Shown here one piece after another: positions 15,631 through 23,977 of a stretch of DNA of 38,137 nucleotides. The position numbers were made by a program, and so were the translations under genes. The DNA is taken from NCBI GenBank assembly GCA_011390645.1, contig JAABRY010000019.1:1-38137 (forward strand), in the 5' to 3' direction. The notes under the pieces are model-generated. The model did not search any database and was not told the DNA's origin. It worked only from the letters and a program-made list of their open reading frames with translations. The stretch is from Gemmatimonadota bacterium. GTDB taxonomy: Bacteria; Gemmatimonadota; Gemmatimonadetes; Gemmatimonadales; GWC2-71-9. Numbering within the stretch: position 1 is the first letter of the stretch; every line of letters starts with the position of its first letter.

Positions 15631-17708
15631 GCGTCCTCGCCTCCGGTGCGCAGGACCCCGACACGGCGGACGGTCGGTGTGCCCCCGGCTACACGTCGCA
15701 ATTCTTCCTCGAGGCGCCCCAGCGTCATCCGATGCTGTCCCATGGCCCGCGCCAATGCACCCCGCTCATCGAGAAACCGTTCCACGGTGGCGGTGAGGTG
15801 ATGGTCGCGGGCGGAACGACGATGCGCGACCGTGGCCGCTTCATCCAGCGCGGGACGGAGTGACCGCGTGTCGCCGAGGAGCGTGCCGGCCACGTCGCCG
15901 AGGCGGCGGGCTGCGTCCTCCCCCGCTTCCGCATCCTGAATTGCACCCCCCAACAAGTCGCGCACCCGTTCGGTCGCAGCGCCGATCGCCGTCACGTCCG
16001 CCGCCAGCGCGAGCGTACGCGCCTCGATCGCACTCGACGACTCCGCGGTCGCGTCGGCGAGCCGTCGGATCTCTTCGGCCAGCACACCGAAGGTCCGTCC
16101 GGCGCTCCCTGCGCGCGTCGCCTCGAGCGCGGCATTGTTGGCCAGGAGCGTGGTGCGGAAGGCGACGCTCTGTGCCCCGAGGTTCTGCGCTTCGATGGCA
16201 TCGGCATGGCCGCCGAGGCGCAGCAGGTCGCTCGCCAGCCGCTGCAGTTCATCGAGGGCCCTCGCCACTTCATCGGTCGCAGCGCGTGCACGGTCGCGGG
16301 CAGCGGTGGCCACCGCCTCGACCTCCTCGCCCCGGCGCATGACCGCGGCCAGCCCGTCACTCAGCTGACCGAGGACTTCCCGCGCATCCACTGGGGGGGG
16401 GACGCCCATGCCATCCTCGGCGGGTGCAACCGGCATCTGGGCCAACACGGCACCGAGCTGGTTCGCCCCGGTGTCGAGGTGGCGGGCGAGTTGTTCGATG
16501 CGCTGCCGCAACAGCTGCTCACGGCGCCGAGCGCGGAGCGCGGCACCAACCGGGCCGAGGAACGCGGTCAGCCACTCCCGCTCACGGCGCCCGAAAGCGC
16601 CTGCGTGGGCGGCCTCCAAGCGGACCTCGCCGAACGGGTCGCCGCCCCGGCCGATGGGGGCGACCAAGGTACGCCGATCGTCCACTGTCTCGGTGTCAGG
16701 AGGCAGGGGGCCGTCCGGGGCGGAGCGGAGCGTGCCAACCGTGGCCACCGCGGCCGGATTCACCAACCGGATCGCGACGCCCTCGGCCTCGAAGGTCTCT
16801 TGCAGCGAGGTCGCCACGTCGCGCAGCGCCACGTCGAGGTTGCGTTCCTCGAGCAGGCGCTGGCTGATCCCGTGGGCGAGCAGGTCGCGCCGCACCGGGT
16901 TGGCAAAGGGGAGCGCGAGCACCGCAGTGAGCCCGAACAGGACAAGCAGCGGCAGGGTCAGGTGGAGCGTGGTGAGGACGCCGTCCAGGCGAAAGCTGAT
17001 TTCCGGAAGCCAGGTCGCGGCAATGGTCGGGACAGCCCCCAGCACGATCGCGACAATGGCCCAACCGGTGGCGCGACGTTGGGCGGTCCGTCGTGCCGGC
17101 GATGCGAGGGCGAGTCCGAGCGCCACAAGAGCGACGACAATGCCCACCGGCTCCAGCAGTCTCAGCCGAAAGGTGCCGTCGACTGCAGCGATCAGCGCGT
17201 CCTCGCCGGCCACGATCCCGAGCGCGATGGTGAACCACATGGCGCCGTGGAGGATGTACCACCCCACCACGAGGCCGTACCAGTAGCGGCGGCGATGCGG
17301 CCACCCGATCGCCAGCGCGAAATGGACCAGGATGGGGGTGAGGGCATAGTGCCACGGCCCGACCAGCAGGAATTGGATCAGTGAGGCACCCGCGGCCGGG
17401 GCGTCGATCGGACTCAGCGCCAACAGCGCCGCCACCGTCGCCGAGAGGGCCGTGAGGGCGAAGGTGGGCCCTGCGTCGGGGGTGCGCACCACCGCCACCA
17501 CACCGGCTCCGGCGGCGATCACGGCCAGCAGAATGAGGATGACCACCGCCGCCGGCGAGGTGGACCCGAGGGGACTCAGGCCGCTGAGCCCCGCACCCAC
17601 CAGAATCACCAGGATGGCTACGACCAGCGGCCATGCTCTGGTGAGCGCGAGGGGGCCGATGCCGCCGGGGGCTGCCGGGGTGTCGGGGTCGGTGGGGGGT
17701 GTGGTCAT
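15627..17708 (-). CDS. membrane-anchored receptor: multi-TM, GAF-like and MCP signalling domains
   Basis: 693 residues. About eight hydrophobic segments fill residues 25-275 (such as PLVVAILVILVGAGLSGL and LPLLVLFGLTAVLALPF). A GAF-like region follows (about 285-395), then a long coiled coil. The tip LLANNAALEATRAGSAGRTF, followed by VLAEEIRRLADATAESSSAI, is the MCP hairpin that contacts CheA/CheW. Classical receptors have a periplasmic ligand domain between two helices; here sensing is likely through the membrane helices or GAF domain. No che genes are nearby, so it is an orphan receptor. It has a nine-base homopolymer at 16393 and a CTAG-overlapping stop with the helicase gene. Confidence 0.87.
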   Translation of the reverse strand: MTTPPTDPDTPAAPGGIGPLALTRAWPLVVAILVILVGAGLSGLSPLGSTSPAAVVILILLAVIAAGAGVVAVVRTPDAGPTFALTALSATVAALLALSPIDAPAAGASLIQFLLVGPWHYALTPILVHFALAIGWPHRRRYWYGLVVGWYILHGAMWFTIALGIVAGEDALIAAVDGTFRLRLLEPVGIVVALVALGLALASPARRTAQRRATGWAIVAIVLGAVPTIAATWLPEISFRLDGVLTTLHLTLPLLVLFGLTAVLALPFANPVRRDLLAHGISQRLLEERNLDVALRDVATSLQETFEAEGVAIRLVNPAAVATVGTLRSAPDGPLPPDTETVDDRRTLVAPIGRGGDPFGEVRLEAAHAGAFGRREREWLTAFLGPVGAALRARRREQLLRQRIEQLARHLDTGANQLGAVLAQMPVAPAEDGMGVPPPVDAREVLGQLSDGLAAVMRRGEEVEAVATAARDRARAATDEVARALDELQRLASDLLRLGGHADAIEAQNLGAQSVAFRTTLLANNAALEATRAGSAGRTFGVLAEEIRRLADATAESSSAIEARTLALAADVTAIGAATERVRDLLGGAIQDAEAGEDAARRLGDVAGTLLGDTRSLRPALDEAATVAHRRSARDHHLTATVERFLDERGALARAMGQHRMTLGRLEEELRRVAGGTPTVRRVGVLRTGGEDA

Positions 17709-17792
17709 GAGGTGGCTGGAATATGCGGGCGAGAGGGGGCCGGAGGAAAGCTGGGGGCGTCACCTTATGAAACCTCCACCACCTCTCCGGCG

Positions 17793-17798
17793 TACCAT
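17793..17798 (+). promoter_or_regulatory. -10 box (TACCAT) five bases before a start codon
   Basis: TACCAT, TCAAT, then ATG of the PAS-Fis regulator. Spacing predicts a transcript starting at the initiation codon. No Shine-Dalgarno sequence is present, and no clear -35 either. Confidence 0.4.
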
Positions 17799-17803
17799 TC
17801 AAT

Positions 17804-18271
17804 ATGAACCAGCCCTCGACGTCCGGCTCGATGCCGTCGGTTTTCTCCCCGCTCGCCAAGACGCTCCTTGATGCGTTCGCCGAGGGGGTCATTGTCTTCG
17901 ACCCGAACGGACGGGTCATCTACCTCAATGCCCCCGCGCGCGAAGCCCTTGCGGATGCCGGACTCGACACGGCGGGCGAGAAGGATGACCTCCTGCCAGA
18001 ACTCGCCAATCTCGGCGGTCGGCTCTCGCCGTTGCGGGTTGGGGCGCTCGAATTGGGCGAAGCGATCTTCCTGCCCAAGCGTGAGGGACCCACCACGCTG
18101 GCGGACCGGGAGAAGGATGCCATTGTGCGCTCCCTCGAGGCCCACAGCTGGAAGTTGGCTGAGACCGCCAAGACGCTGGGGATCTCGCGCACGACGCTGT
18201 GGCGGCGGCTGCGCGCCTACGGCCTCCATCGGGACGGGCGGACCAAGTGGGACCAGTCAGTCTCCTCCTGA
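17804..18271 (+). CDS. small PAS-Fis type DNA-binding regulator
   Basis: 155 residues. Residues 17-60 (LLDAFAEGVIVFDPNGRVIY, LNAPAREALAD) look like a PAS sensor fragment. Residues 95-145 (TLADREKDAIVRSLEAHSWK, LAETAKTLGISRTTLWRRLR) form a Fis-type helix-turn-helix as found at the C-terminus of NtrC-family activators. The AAA+ domain that would normally separate them is missing, so it cannot remodel sigma-54 polymerase. It may act as a stand-alone DNA-binding regulator or partner. It overlaps the downstream outer-membrane gene by 25 bases and is divergent from the receptor gene, so local control of either is plausible. Confidence 0.82.
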   Translation: MNQPSTSGSMPSVFSPLAKTLLDAFAEGVIVFDPNGRVIYLNAPAREALADAGLDTAGEKDDLLPELANLGGRLSPLRVGALELGEAIFLPKREGPTTLADREKDAIVRSLEAHSWKLAETAKTLGISRTTLWRRLRAYGLHRDGRTKWDQSVSS

Positions 18272-20442
18272 CCCTCGGGGCGCTGGTCCAGAGCCCCGTC
18301 AACGACACCGCCACGTATGCCGACAGCGCCACCCGTTCTCTGGTGGCGCTTGCCGCGGCGCGGCATGCCACGGCGGATTCCGCCGTGCGCGACTATCAAG
18401 CGAAACTTCGCTATCGCCTCTCATTCGCCTTCGGTAATCGGCGCTGGGCTGAACTGCCCACGGCAGCGGTTGAGGAGCAGGAAGCGACGCTGCAGTGGTC
18501 GCTACCCAACGACCTCCGGGTGGACATCCTCGGGCGGCGGCAAGCCTCTCGCATCGACGGGTTGAATCTGGCCTCGACCTTCGCGCGCCCGTGGTTCGTG
18601 CCGCGCACGTTGGGCGATTCGATTCGTGTCCTCGGGTCCGATGCGCCGTCGCGCGCCGCACCCCATCCGCTGGCGCGGGGCGCCGACCGACTCTACCGCT
18701 ATGCCGCCGGCGAGTCGGTGAGCCTCACCGTGGGGGGGGGACGCCGCGTGACCATCCGTGCGGTGCGCATCACGCCCCGCGATGCTGCGGCGGCGGCGGT
18801 GGTCGGCACACTCTGGCTCGACGTGGCCACCGGCGACGTCGTGCGCTTCACCTTCCGGTTCGTCGGCACCGAACTCTGGAACCAGCCGGAGGGACCGACC
18901 CGGGCGGACAGCAACGATGCGCGCCGCGCCAACCAGATCGTCTCGCGGATCCTGCAGCTCGACGCCGACCTCGAGTACGCCCTGCAGGACAACACGCACT
19001 GGCTCCCCTATCGGCAGGTGCTCTCGGGGCGGGTCACGCTGCCGTTCACCAGCGGGTTCACGGTGCCATTCGAGGCACGAACAGAGTTCCTCGACTACGC
19101 CGTGAACACGGGCACCGTGGTGACCTTCACGGCCGCGTTTCGCGAACGTGATGCCGCACCGAGTCGGGAAGAGCGACAGGCCGCGCTCGACTCGCTCCGT
19201 CGAGAGCGCCGCACCGGGGTGGTCCCCGACTCTGCCGGCGTGCGCAACCGGACCGGTTACCTGAGCGCCGGGGGCCGATACCAGATCCGCCGCCCGCCGA
19301 CGGATTCACTCGACCAATACGATGCCTGGAGCGACTCGCTCTCGCTGGATATCACCGATGGCGATCGGGCCCGCCTGCGCGAGGCGATGGCCGATCTCGC
19401 CGGCATGGCAGAGGAACTGCCCGGGTCGATGACGGGACGGCCCGGGACAGGTTTGGCGCTTGACCGTCTCCCCGACCTGCTGCGGTACAATCGCGTCCAG
19501 GGGACCACCTTCTCCCTGGCCGCACGAACGCGCGGGCCCTTCGCCTTCTCGGAAGTCATCGGCACGGTTCGCTACGGCCTCGCCGATGAGCGGCTGATGG
19601 CCACCGCGGCCCTTGAACGCGACGCGCCGAGTGGGCGCTGGACGATCACCGCCGGTCGGGACCTCGCGGATGTGGACCCGTTCTCGCGCGGTCTCACCTT
19701 CGGGAACACGCTGCGCGCCCAACTCGTCGGCCGCGACGACGGTGCCTACCTGCTGGCGCAAGGTCTCCGCCTGAAGTACGAGCAATCGCTCGGCGTGGGC
19801 CTCGATCTCACCTGGAGCGCCCTCGTCGAAGACCAACAGAGTGTCACCAGTGGTGCGCGCGCGGGCATCCCCCGGGTGTTCGGCAGTGAGGGGTTCTTTC
19901 CACCAAATCCAGCCGTACGCGAGGGCTTCGCCGCCGGGGGGGCGCTCCGCCTGCAACGCACCGGCTACCGCACCAGCTGGGCGGTGCAGGGTGAGGTCCT
20001 CCATGTCGGGCAGGATGGCACCGGGCTCGTCGCGGGCCGGCTGACCGCTGACCTGCGGGCCGACCTCTTCGGTGGTTGGCTCACGCCCCGGCTGAAGCTC
20101 GGAGCGGCATCCCGAGCGTCCGAGATGCCCCAGATGGCGCTCCGCGCCGGTGGGATGCAGACCGTGCGAGGGTACGACTTCGCCACCGCCACCGGCGAGG
20201 CGCTTTGGGCCGTGCAGCTCGACCTGACGCGACCGGGTCGCGGAGCGCTCAAGCGCGTGCTCTTCCTTGATGCGGGCCAGGCGGCGACCTTTGCCTCGCT
20301 CGGGTCCGCCCCAGTGCTGATGGGTGCGGGGGTCGGGTATTCACTGCTCGGCGGATTGATCCGCGCCGAGCTGAGCCACCCCATCACGCACCGCAACGGG
20401 CGTGGGGTGCGCTTCGACCTGGTGTTCGGAGGGGCGCGGTGA
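18247..20442 (+). CDS. outer-membrane beta-barrel protein, Omp85-like C-terminus
   Basis: 731 residues starting at a GTG inside the regulator's end. That start is chosen because it gives a signal peptide (MGPVSLLLTLGALVQS). The N-terminal half (about 40-330) has LolA-like strand motifs (VRDYQAKLRYRLSFAF, DVATGDVVRFTFRF). The C-terminal half is a predicted barrel with alternating strands. TVRGYDF (639-645) resembles the VRGF/Y loop-6 motif of Omp85/TpsB proteins, followed by LKRVLFLDAG and the final strand VRFDLVFGG. It might translocate or insert surface proteins or lipids; the POTRA-like part is not clear. One nine-G tract occurs at 18732. The next gene overlaps by four bases. Confidence 0.72.
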   Translation: MGPVSLLLTLGALVQSPVNDTATYADSATRSLVALAAARHATADSAVRDYQAKLRYRLSFAFGNRRWAELPTAAVEEQEATLQWSLPNDLRVDILGRRQASRIDGLNLASTFARPWFVPRTLGDSIRVLGSDAPSRAAPHPLARGADRLYRYAAGESVSLTVGGGRRVTIRAVRITPRDAAAAAVVGTLWLDVATGDVVRFTFRFVGTELWNQPEGPTRADSNDARRANQIVSRILQLDADLEYALQDNTHWLPYRQVLSGRVTLPFTSGFTVPFEARTEFLDYAVNTGTVVTFTAAFRERDAAPSREERQAALDSLRRERRTGVVPDSAGVRNRTGYLSAGGRYQIRRPPTDSLDQYDAWSDSLSLDITDGDRARLREAMADLAGMAEELPGSMTGRPGTGLALDRLPDLLRYNRVQGTTFSLAARTRGPFAFSEVIGTVRYGLADERLMATAALERDAPSGRWTITAGRDLADVDPFSRGLTFGNTLRAQLVGRDDGAYLLAQGLRLKYEQSLGVGLDLTWSALVEDQQSVTSGARAGIPRVFGSEGFFPPNPAVREGFAAGGALRLQRTGYRTSWAVQGEVLHVGQDGTGLVAGRLTADLRADLFGGWLTPRLKLGAASRASEMPQMALRAGGMQTVRGYDFATATGEALWAVQLDLTRPGRGALKRVLFLDAGQAATFASLGSAPVLMGAGVGYSLLGGLIRAELSHPITHRNGRGVRFDLVFGGAR

Positions 20443-20963
20443 CGCGACGCGGCTGGATCGGCCTGGTGGCGGTGGCGGTGGTGCTCGGGGGGGGGACGGC
20501 TGTCGCTCGCTCCCTGTTGGGCTCGACCGGAATCCCGGATGGCCAACTGCAGGTCGAATGGCGCGGTGCCTTCCGCGGGCAGGCCACCCTCCCCGCCCAG
20601 TTGCAATGGTGCCCGATCACGCGCCTCGGCACCCTCGAGGCGATCAGCAACGACACCGGGATGCTGGTGTCACTGCGTGAGCGCGACTCCCTCATCACCG
20701 GGATTCACCCGATTCTCGCCCCCGAGCTCGGGGGCGATCTTCCACTCCCCTCGGCCGTCGCGTCGCTCCGGTGGGTCCGCGACACCGGCACGATCCTCGG
20801 CTTCCAAGGGCAGTACGGTGCGGTCGACATCGAGTCCGTCGGGGCGACGGCCTCCGGGTCGTTCGACATCGGCATGCGCCGAGCCTTCCGAGCGGATACG
20901 GTCAGGGTCCGTGGCAACTTCCGCAACATTCCGGTGGTGGCGACGGCCGTGGGGTGTCCGTAG
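20439..20963 (+). CDS. small membrane-anchored or exported protein of unknown function
   Basis: 174 residues. One N-terminal hydrophobic helix (IGLVAVAVVLGGGTAVA) is probably a signal anchor, followed by a beta-rich extracytoplasmic domain with two cysteines (C58 and C173) that could pair. I recognise no family. GTGA joins it to the upstream barrel gene's stop, so it is probably translated with it and may be an accessory of that protein. A nine-G tract (20487-20495) lies within the hydrophobic helix, where a one-base change would abolish the protein. Confidence 0.65.
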   Translation: MTRRGWIGLVAVAVVLGGGTAVARSLLGSTGIPDGQLQVEWRGAFRGQATLPAQLQWCPITRLGTLEAISNDTGMLVSLRERDSLITGIHPILAPELGGDLPLPSAVASLRWVRDTGTILGFQGQYGAVDIESVGATASGSFDIGMRRAFRADTVRVRGNFRNIPVVATAVGCP

Positions 20964-20967
20964 GGGC

Positions 20968-21061
20968 GGTGAACGGTGAACGGTGAACGGGGTAGCACGT
21001 GAAACGTGAAAGGTGAAACGGGCGTCATCACGACCCCCCTTTCACCTTTCACCCTTCACCC
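20968..21061. repeat. compound heptamer element (GTGAACG x3, GTGAAAC/G array, inverted CTTTCAC array)
   Basis: Three GTGAACG units (20968-20990), three GTGAAAC/GTGAAAG units (20999-21021), then CTTTCAC, CTTTCAC, CCTTCAC (21038-21061) in inverted orientation. It fills most of the 138-bp gap between two co-oriented genes and ends about 28 bp before the ispH -10 box. Confidence 0.85.
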
Positions 21062-21088
21062 GGTTTCGCCCTCCACCTCGGCTCTGGC

Positions 21089-21094
21089 TAGATT
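21089..21094 (+). promoter_or_regulatory. -10 box (TAGATT) seven bases before the ispH start
   Basis: TAGATT, CCCCTCC, ATG. There is no Shine-Dalgarno sequence, and the spacing predicts a leaderless transcript. Confidence 0.45.
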
Positions 21095-21101
21095 CCCCTC
21101 C

Positions 21102-22316
21102 ATGGAAACCACCTACTTTCGCCGCGGTTTCGGGCTCAAGGCCGAGATCGAGGGTCAGCGCTCCGCCGACTATGCCAGCGAAATCGTCGATGCGATCCGG
21201 TCGCGCGGCAACACGCTCGTGGTCGGGCCCGTGACCTTTCGCCTCGCCCAGGAGTTCGGCTTCTGCTACGGGGTGGATCGGGCCGTGGATTACGCCTATG
21301 AAACTCGCCGCAAGTTCCCGGATCGCCGTTTGATTCTGGTCGGCGAGATCATCCACAACCCCCACGTGAACGACAAGCTCAAGGCGATGGGGATCACCTT
21401 CCTCCAGCACGACCCGGGATCCGACTTCGATTTCAGTGACATCACGGCGGAAGATGTGGTGATCATCCCGGCCTTCGGCGTGACGATGAAGGACTTCACT
21501 CGGCTCCGGGAGATCGGCTGCATTCTGGTGGACACCACCTGCGGCTCGGTGCTCAATGTCTGGAAGCGGGTCGACAGCTACGCCCGCGACGGATTCACCG
21601 CCCTGATCCACGGCAAGCACTACCACGAAGAGACGCAGGCCACGGCGAGCCAGGTGACCAAGCATCCTGGCGGGAAGTACCTCGTGGTGTTCAACATGGA
21701 CGAGGCCCGCCAGGTGCTCGATGTGATCGAGCAGAAGGCCGATCCCGCCGGTCTGATCGAGACTTTCGCCAAGGCGTCGTCGCCGGGCTTCGATTTCACT
21801 CGTGATCTGGAGCGGATCGGCGTGGCCAACCAGACGACCATGCTTTCCGGCGAGTCGCTGGGAATCGCGGCCGAGTTCCGGAAATCACTGGCCGCGCGCT
21901 ATGGCGAGGAGCATATCGGGGAGCACTTCCGATCCTTCGATACCATCTGCTCCGCGACGCAGGAGCGTCAGGACGCGGTGAAGGAGCTCTTGTCCGAGCC
22001 GATCGACATGATGCTGGTGGTCGGGGGATACAACTCGTCGAACACCTGTGCCCTGGCCGCGCTCTCGGAGGACAACGGGGTACGCGCGCTGCACATCGAA
22101 GACGCGGACTGCATCGCCCCGGCCGATCGGACAATTCGGCATCAGCCCGTGCGCACCAAGAGCGAAGTCTCCGAAGCCGATTGGCTCCATGGGGCGACCC
22201 TGATCGGGATCACCGCCGGCGCCTCCACGCCGAACAACAAGGTCGGCGAAACGATCGCGAAGGTGGTGGAGACGATGGGACTCGGCGCTGAGCTCGACGC
22301 GATTCTCGCGGGGTAG
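21102..22316 (+). CDS. ispH: 4-hydroxy-3-methylbut-2-enyl diphosphate reductase, long form
   Basis: 404 residues; catalyses the last step of the methylerythritol-phosphate isoprenoid pathway, giving IPP and DMAPP, with a 4Fe-4S cluster. Cluster cysteines are C55 (FGFCYGVDRA), C147 (DTTCGS) and C283 (TICSATQERQ). GEIIHNPHVN and GGYNSSNTCALA are substrate-binding segments, and ITAGASTPN is at the C-terminus. Length and sequence fit the ~400-residue branch also found in cyanobacteria and plastids rather than the ~315-residue E. coli type. The ATG at 21102 is chosen because the open frame upstream is read through the heptamer arrays. It is monocistronic. Confidence 0.95.
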   Translation: METTYFRRGFGLKAEIEGQRSADYASEIVDAIRSRGNTLVVGPVTFRLAQEFGFCYGVDRAVDYAYETRRKFPDRRLILVGEIIHNPHVNDKLKAMGITFLQHDPGSDFDFSDITAEDVVIIPAFGVTMKDFTRLREIGCILVDTTCGSVLNVWKRVDSYARDGFTALIHGKHYHEETQATASQVTKHPGGKYLVVFNMDEARQVLDVIEQKADPAGLIETFAKASSPGFDFTRDLERIGVANQTTMLSGESLGIAAEFRKSLAARYGEEHIGEHFRSFDTICSATQERQDAVKELLSEPIDMMLVVGGYNSSNTCALAALSEDNGVRALHIEDADCIAPADRTIRHQPVRTKSEVSEADWLHGATLIGITAGASTPNNKVGETIAKVVETMGLGAELDAILAG

Positions 22317-22318
22317 GG

Positions 22319-22363
22319 GTTCGCGGCTATGCCGCGCGGGGTGAACGGTGAACGGTGAACGGG
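22319..22363. repeat. hairpin plus GTGAACG x3 heptamer array after ispH
   Basis: A 6-bp stem CGCGGC/GCCGCG with a TAT loop (22322-22336) is followed by three GTGAACG units (22341-22363), beginning a few bases after the ispH stop. There is no T-tract. It could act as a terminator or as an mRNA-stabilising end. Confidence 0.8.
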
Positions 22364-22399
22364 AAAAGCGTAGACCCGCCCCTAACCCCCTCCAGAAGA

Positions 22400-22442
22400 T
22401 GTTGACGACGTGCACATCGAATTAGTGTTGACGCCGTCAACA
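22400..22442. promoter_or_regulatory. two TetR operator-like palindromes over a TTGACG-N17-CATCTT promoter
   Basis: Site 2 (22426-22442) is the perfect 17-mer TGTTGACGCCGTCAACA. Site 1 (22400-22416), TGTTGACGACGTGCACA, is the same motif with two arm mismatches. Their starts are 26 bp apart. TTGACG in site 2 is also the -35; with a 17-base spacer it pairs with CATCTT at 22451-22456, five bases before the TetR ATG. Occupation would block polymerase, so this is very probably an autorepression site. Confidence 0.75.
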
Positions 22443-22461
22443 TTTGCCCCCATCTTGTCGG

Positions 22462-23016
22462 ATGGCTTACCACCACGGCGATCTTCGGCGCTCCCTCCTC
22501 CAAGCGGCCCGCGAATCATTGCGAACGATTCCCGCCGCCGAGCTCTCGATTCGCGAGCTGGCTCGTCAGGTCGGCGTGTCTGCCAATGCCCCCTACCGCC
22601 ACTTCGCTGACCGCGAATCGCTCCTTGCCGCGCTCGTGATCCTGGGGTACGAGACCGTGGCGGATGCCCTCGGGGAGCGTGTCGGTGAAGGCGCCCGGGC
22701 GGTCGGGGAGGTTTGGTCCGCATTTGAGGGTTCTGATCCGGAACTCGCGACCTTGATGACGGCAGCAGGTGTGACGATGAATCCGACCGTCGCCGAGGCG
22801 GTGGAGCGCTGGTTCCGAAACGTGGTGGCGGCGGTGGAGGGGGATCTCCCCAGTGCGTCGCCCGAGCGTGTTCTGGCGCGTGCGATCGGTTGCTGGGCGG
22901 CGGTGCAGGGACTCGAGCGGCTACGCCGGACAGGTGCCCTCGCCGGGCTCGAGGATCTCCTGCCCTCTCCTCGTCGCATCGCCATCCGCGCCGTTCGGGG
23001 AGAAATCCCCCGCTAG
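22462..23016 (+). CDS. TetR-family transcriptional repressor
   Basis: 184 residues from the ATG that begins MAYHHGDLRRSLLQAARESL, a typical TetR start; the frame runs six codons further up but into the promoter. The helix-turn-helix is at about residues 25-46 (SIRELARQVGVSANAPYRHF). The C-terminal domain matches the WHG/TetR_C_33 kind, with a GLERLRR segment, and its inducer is unknown. The promoter carries two copies of a TGTTGACG palindrome, so autoregulation is likely. Possible targets are this gene and the convergent DUF72 gene, but no second operator was seen. The stop overlaps the DUF72 stop in CTAG. Confidence 0.9.
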   Translation: MAYHHGDLRRSLLQAARESLRTIPAAELSIRELARQVGVSANAPYRHFADRESLLAALVILGYETVADALGERVGEGARAVGEVWSAFEGSDPELATLMTAAGVTMNPTVAEAVERWFRNVVAAVEGDLPSASPERVLARAIGCWAAVQGLERLRRTGALAGLEDLLPSPRRIAIRAVRGEIPR

Positions 23017-23945
23017 CCAGCCGCGAGCTTCTGTGCCACCGCCGCAATGGTCAGCGGCGCGCACCCTTCGGCCCGATTATTCACGATGAGGTAGGCCGGC
23101 ACACGCAATTCCAGCGCGGCCTTGGCCAGCGCCGTCAGGTCCGCACGGAGCTCAGGGTTCTCGTCCTGGACATGGTCATACGGAGCGAAGGCATCCACCG
23201 CCGCCGAGTAGGTCCGACCGGTGCGGAGGAGTGCCCTCGACACGATGAACGGCGCCGTGATGGCATCGTGGAGCTGGAACTGCTCCCCAATCCGTGGCAT
23301 TCGGGTCCAGGCATTGAAGACGTGGCCGACGCCATGGGTCCGCAACACCGCAAAGTATTCGGGGCAGAGGAATTCCTCGTTGCGGATTTCGACGGCGTAG
23401 GGGACGGTGGTCGGCAGTTGGGCAAAGAAGCGATCGAGGTGGGAGGCGAAATCGGCGCCAGCGACCTTCTCCTTCTTCGCAATGGTCTGGAATTCCAGCA
23501 CCAATGGACCAATGTGGTCACTGAATACATCCACCATCGGCCCAACCACCTCATTCAGGAAAAGCTCCGAATTCAACCAGTCGGGGTTCCGCTGACCAAA
23601 ATGGGCTCGCTCGCGCGGATTCGCGAAGGTGTGGGCAGTGATCCGCTCCCAGACCTTGCTCACGCACCTGAATCCGTCAGGCAGGGCGTCGGCATAGTCC
23701 TGCAGGGTGCGCTGTGAGGCGGGCCGATAGAAGAACGAATCAATCCCCACGGTCCTGAACAGCGGCCATTGGGCGTACTCCTTCAGCATCCTCGCTGTTG
23801 CCCCGCTCGCAGGGTACTCACGCTCGTAGATCAGACCGGTCCACCCCGGGTAGGTCCATGACGAAGTCCCGAAGCGGATCAGCGGCGAAAGCTGATCGGC
23901 CAAGCGGCGAACTTCGTCGGGGGCGGGCCAAGAGGGGTGGGGCAT
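23013..23945 (-). CDS. DUF72 (YecE-like) TIM-barrel protein
   Basis: 310 residues. The N-terminus IRFGTSSWTYPGWTGLIYER and the following EYPASGATARMLKEYAQW and TVGIDSFFYRPAS are characteristic of DUF72. PLVLEFQTIAKKEK, YAVEIRNEEF and YLIVNNRAEGCAPLTI complete the barrel. The biochemical function of the family is not established. It is convergent with the TetR gene and shares the palindromic CTAG stop. The upstream gap carries an inverted heptamer element, and no ribosome site is evident before the ATG. Confidence 0.9.
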   Translation of the reverse strand: MPHPSWPAPDEVRRLADQLSPLIRFGTSSWTYPGWTGLIYEREYPASGATARMLKEYAQWPLFRTVGIDSFFYRPASQRTLQDYADALPDGFRCVSKVWERITAHTFANPRERAHFGQRNPDWLNSELFLNEVVGPMVDVFSDHIGPLVLEFQTIAKKEKVAGADFASHLDRFFAQLPTTVPYAVEIRNEEFLCPEYFAVLRTHGVGHVFNAWTRMPRIGEQFQLHDAITAPFIVSRALLRTGRTYSAAVDAFAPYDHVQDENPELRADLTALAKAALELRVPAYLIVNNRAEGCAPLTIAAVAQKLAAG

Positions 23946-23977
23946 GGGGAAGGGTGTCGGCTCTGGGTTGGGACAGG

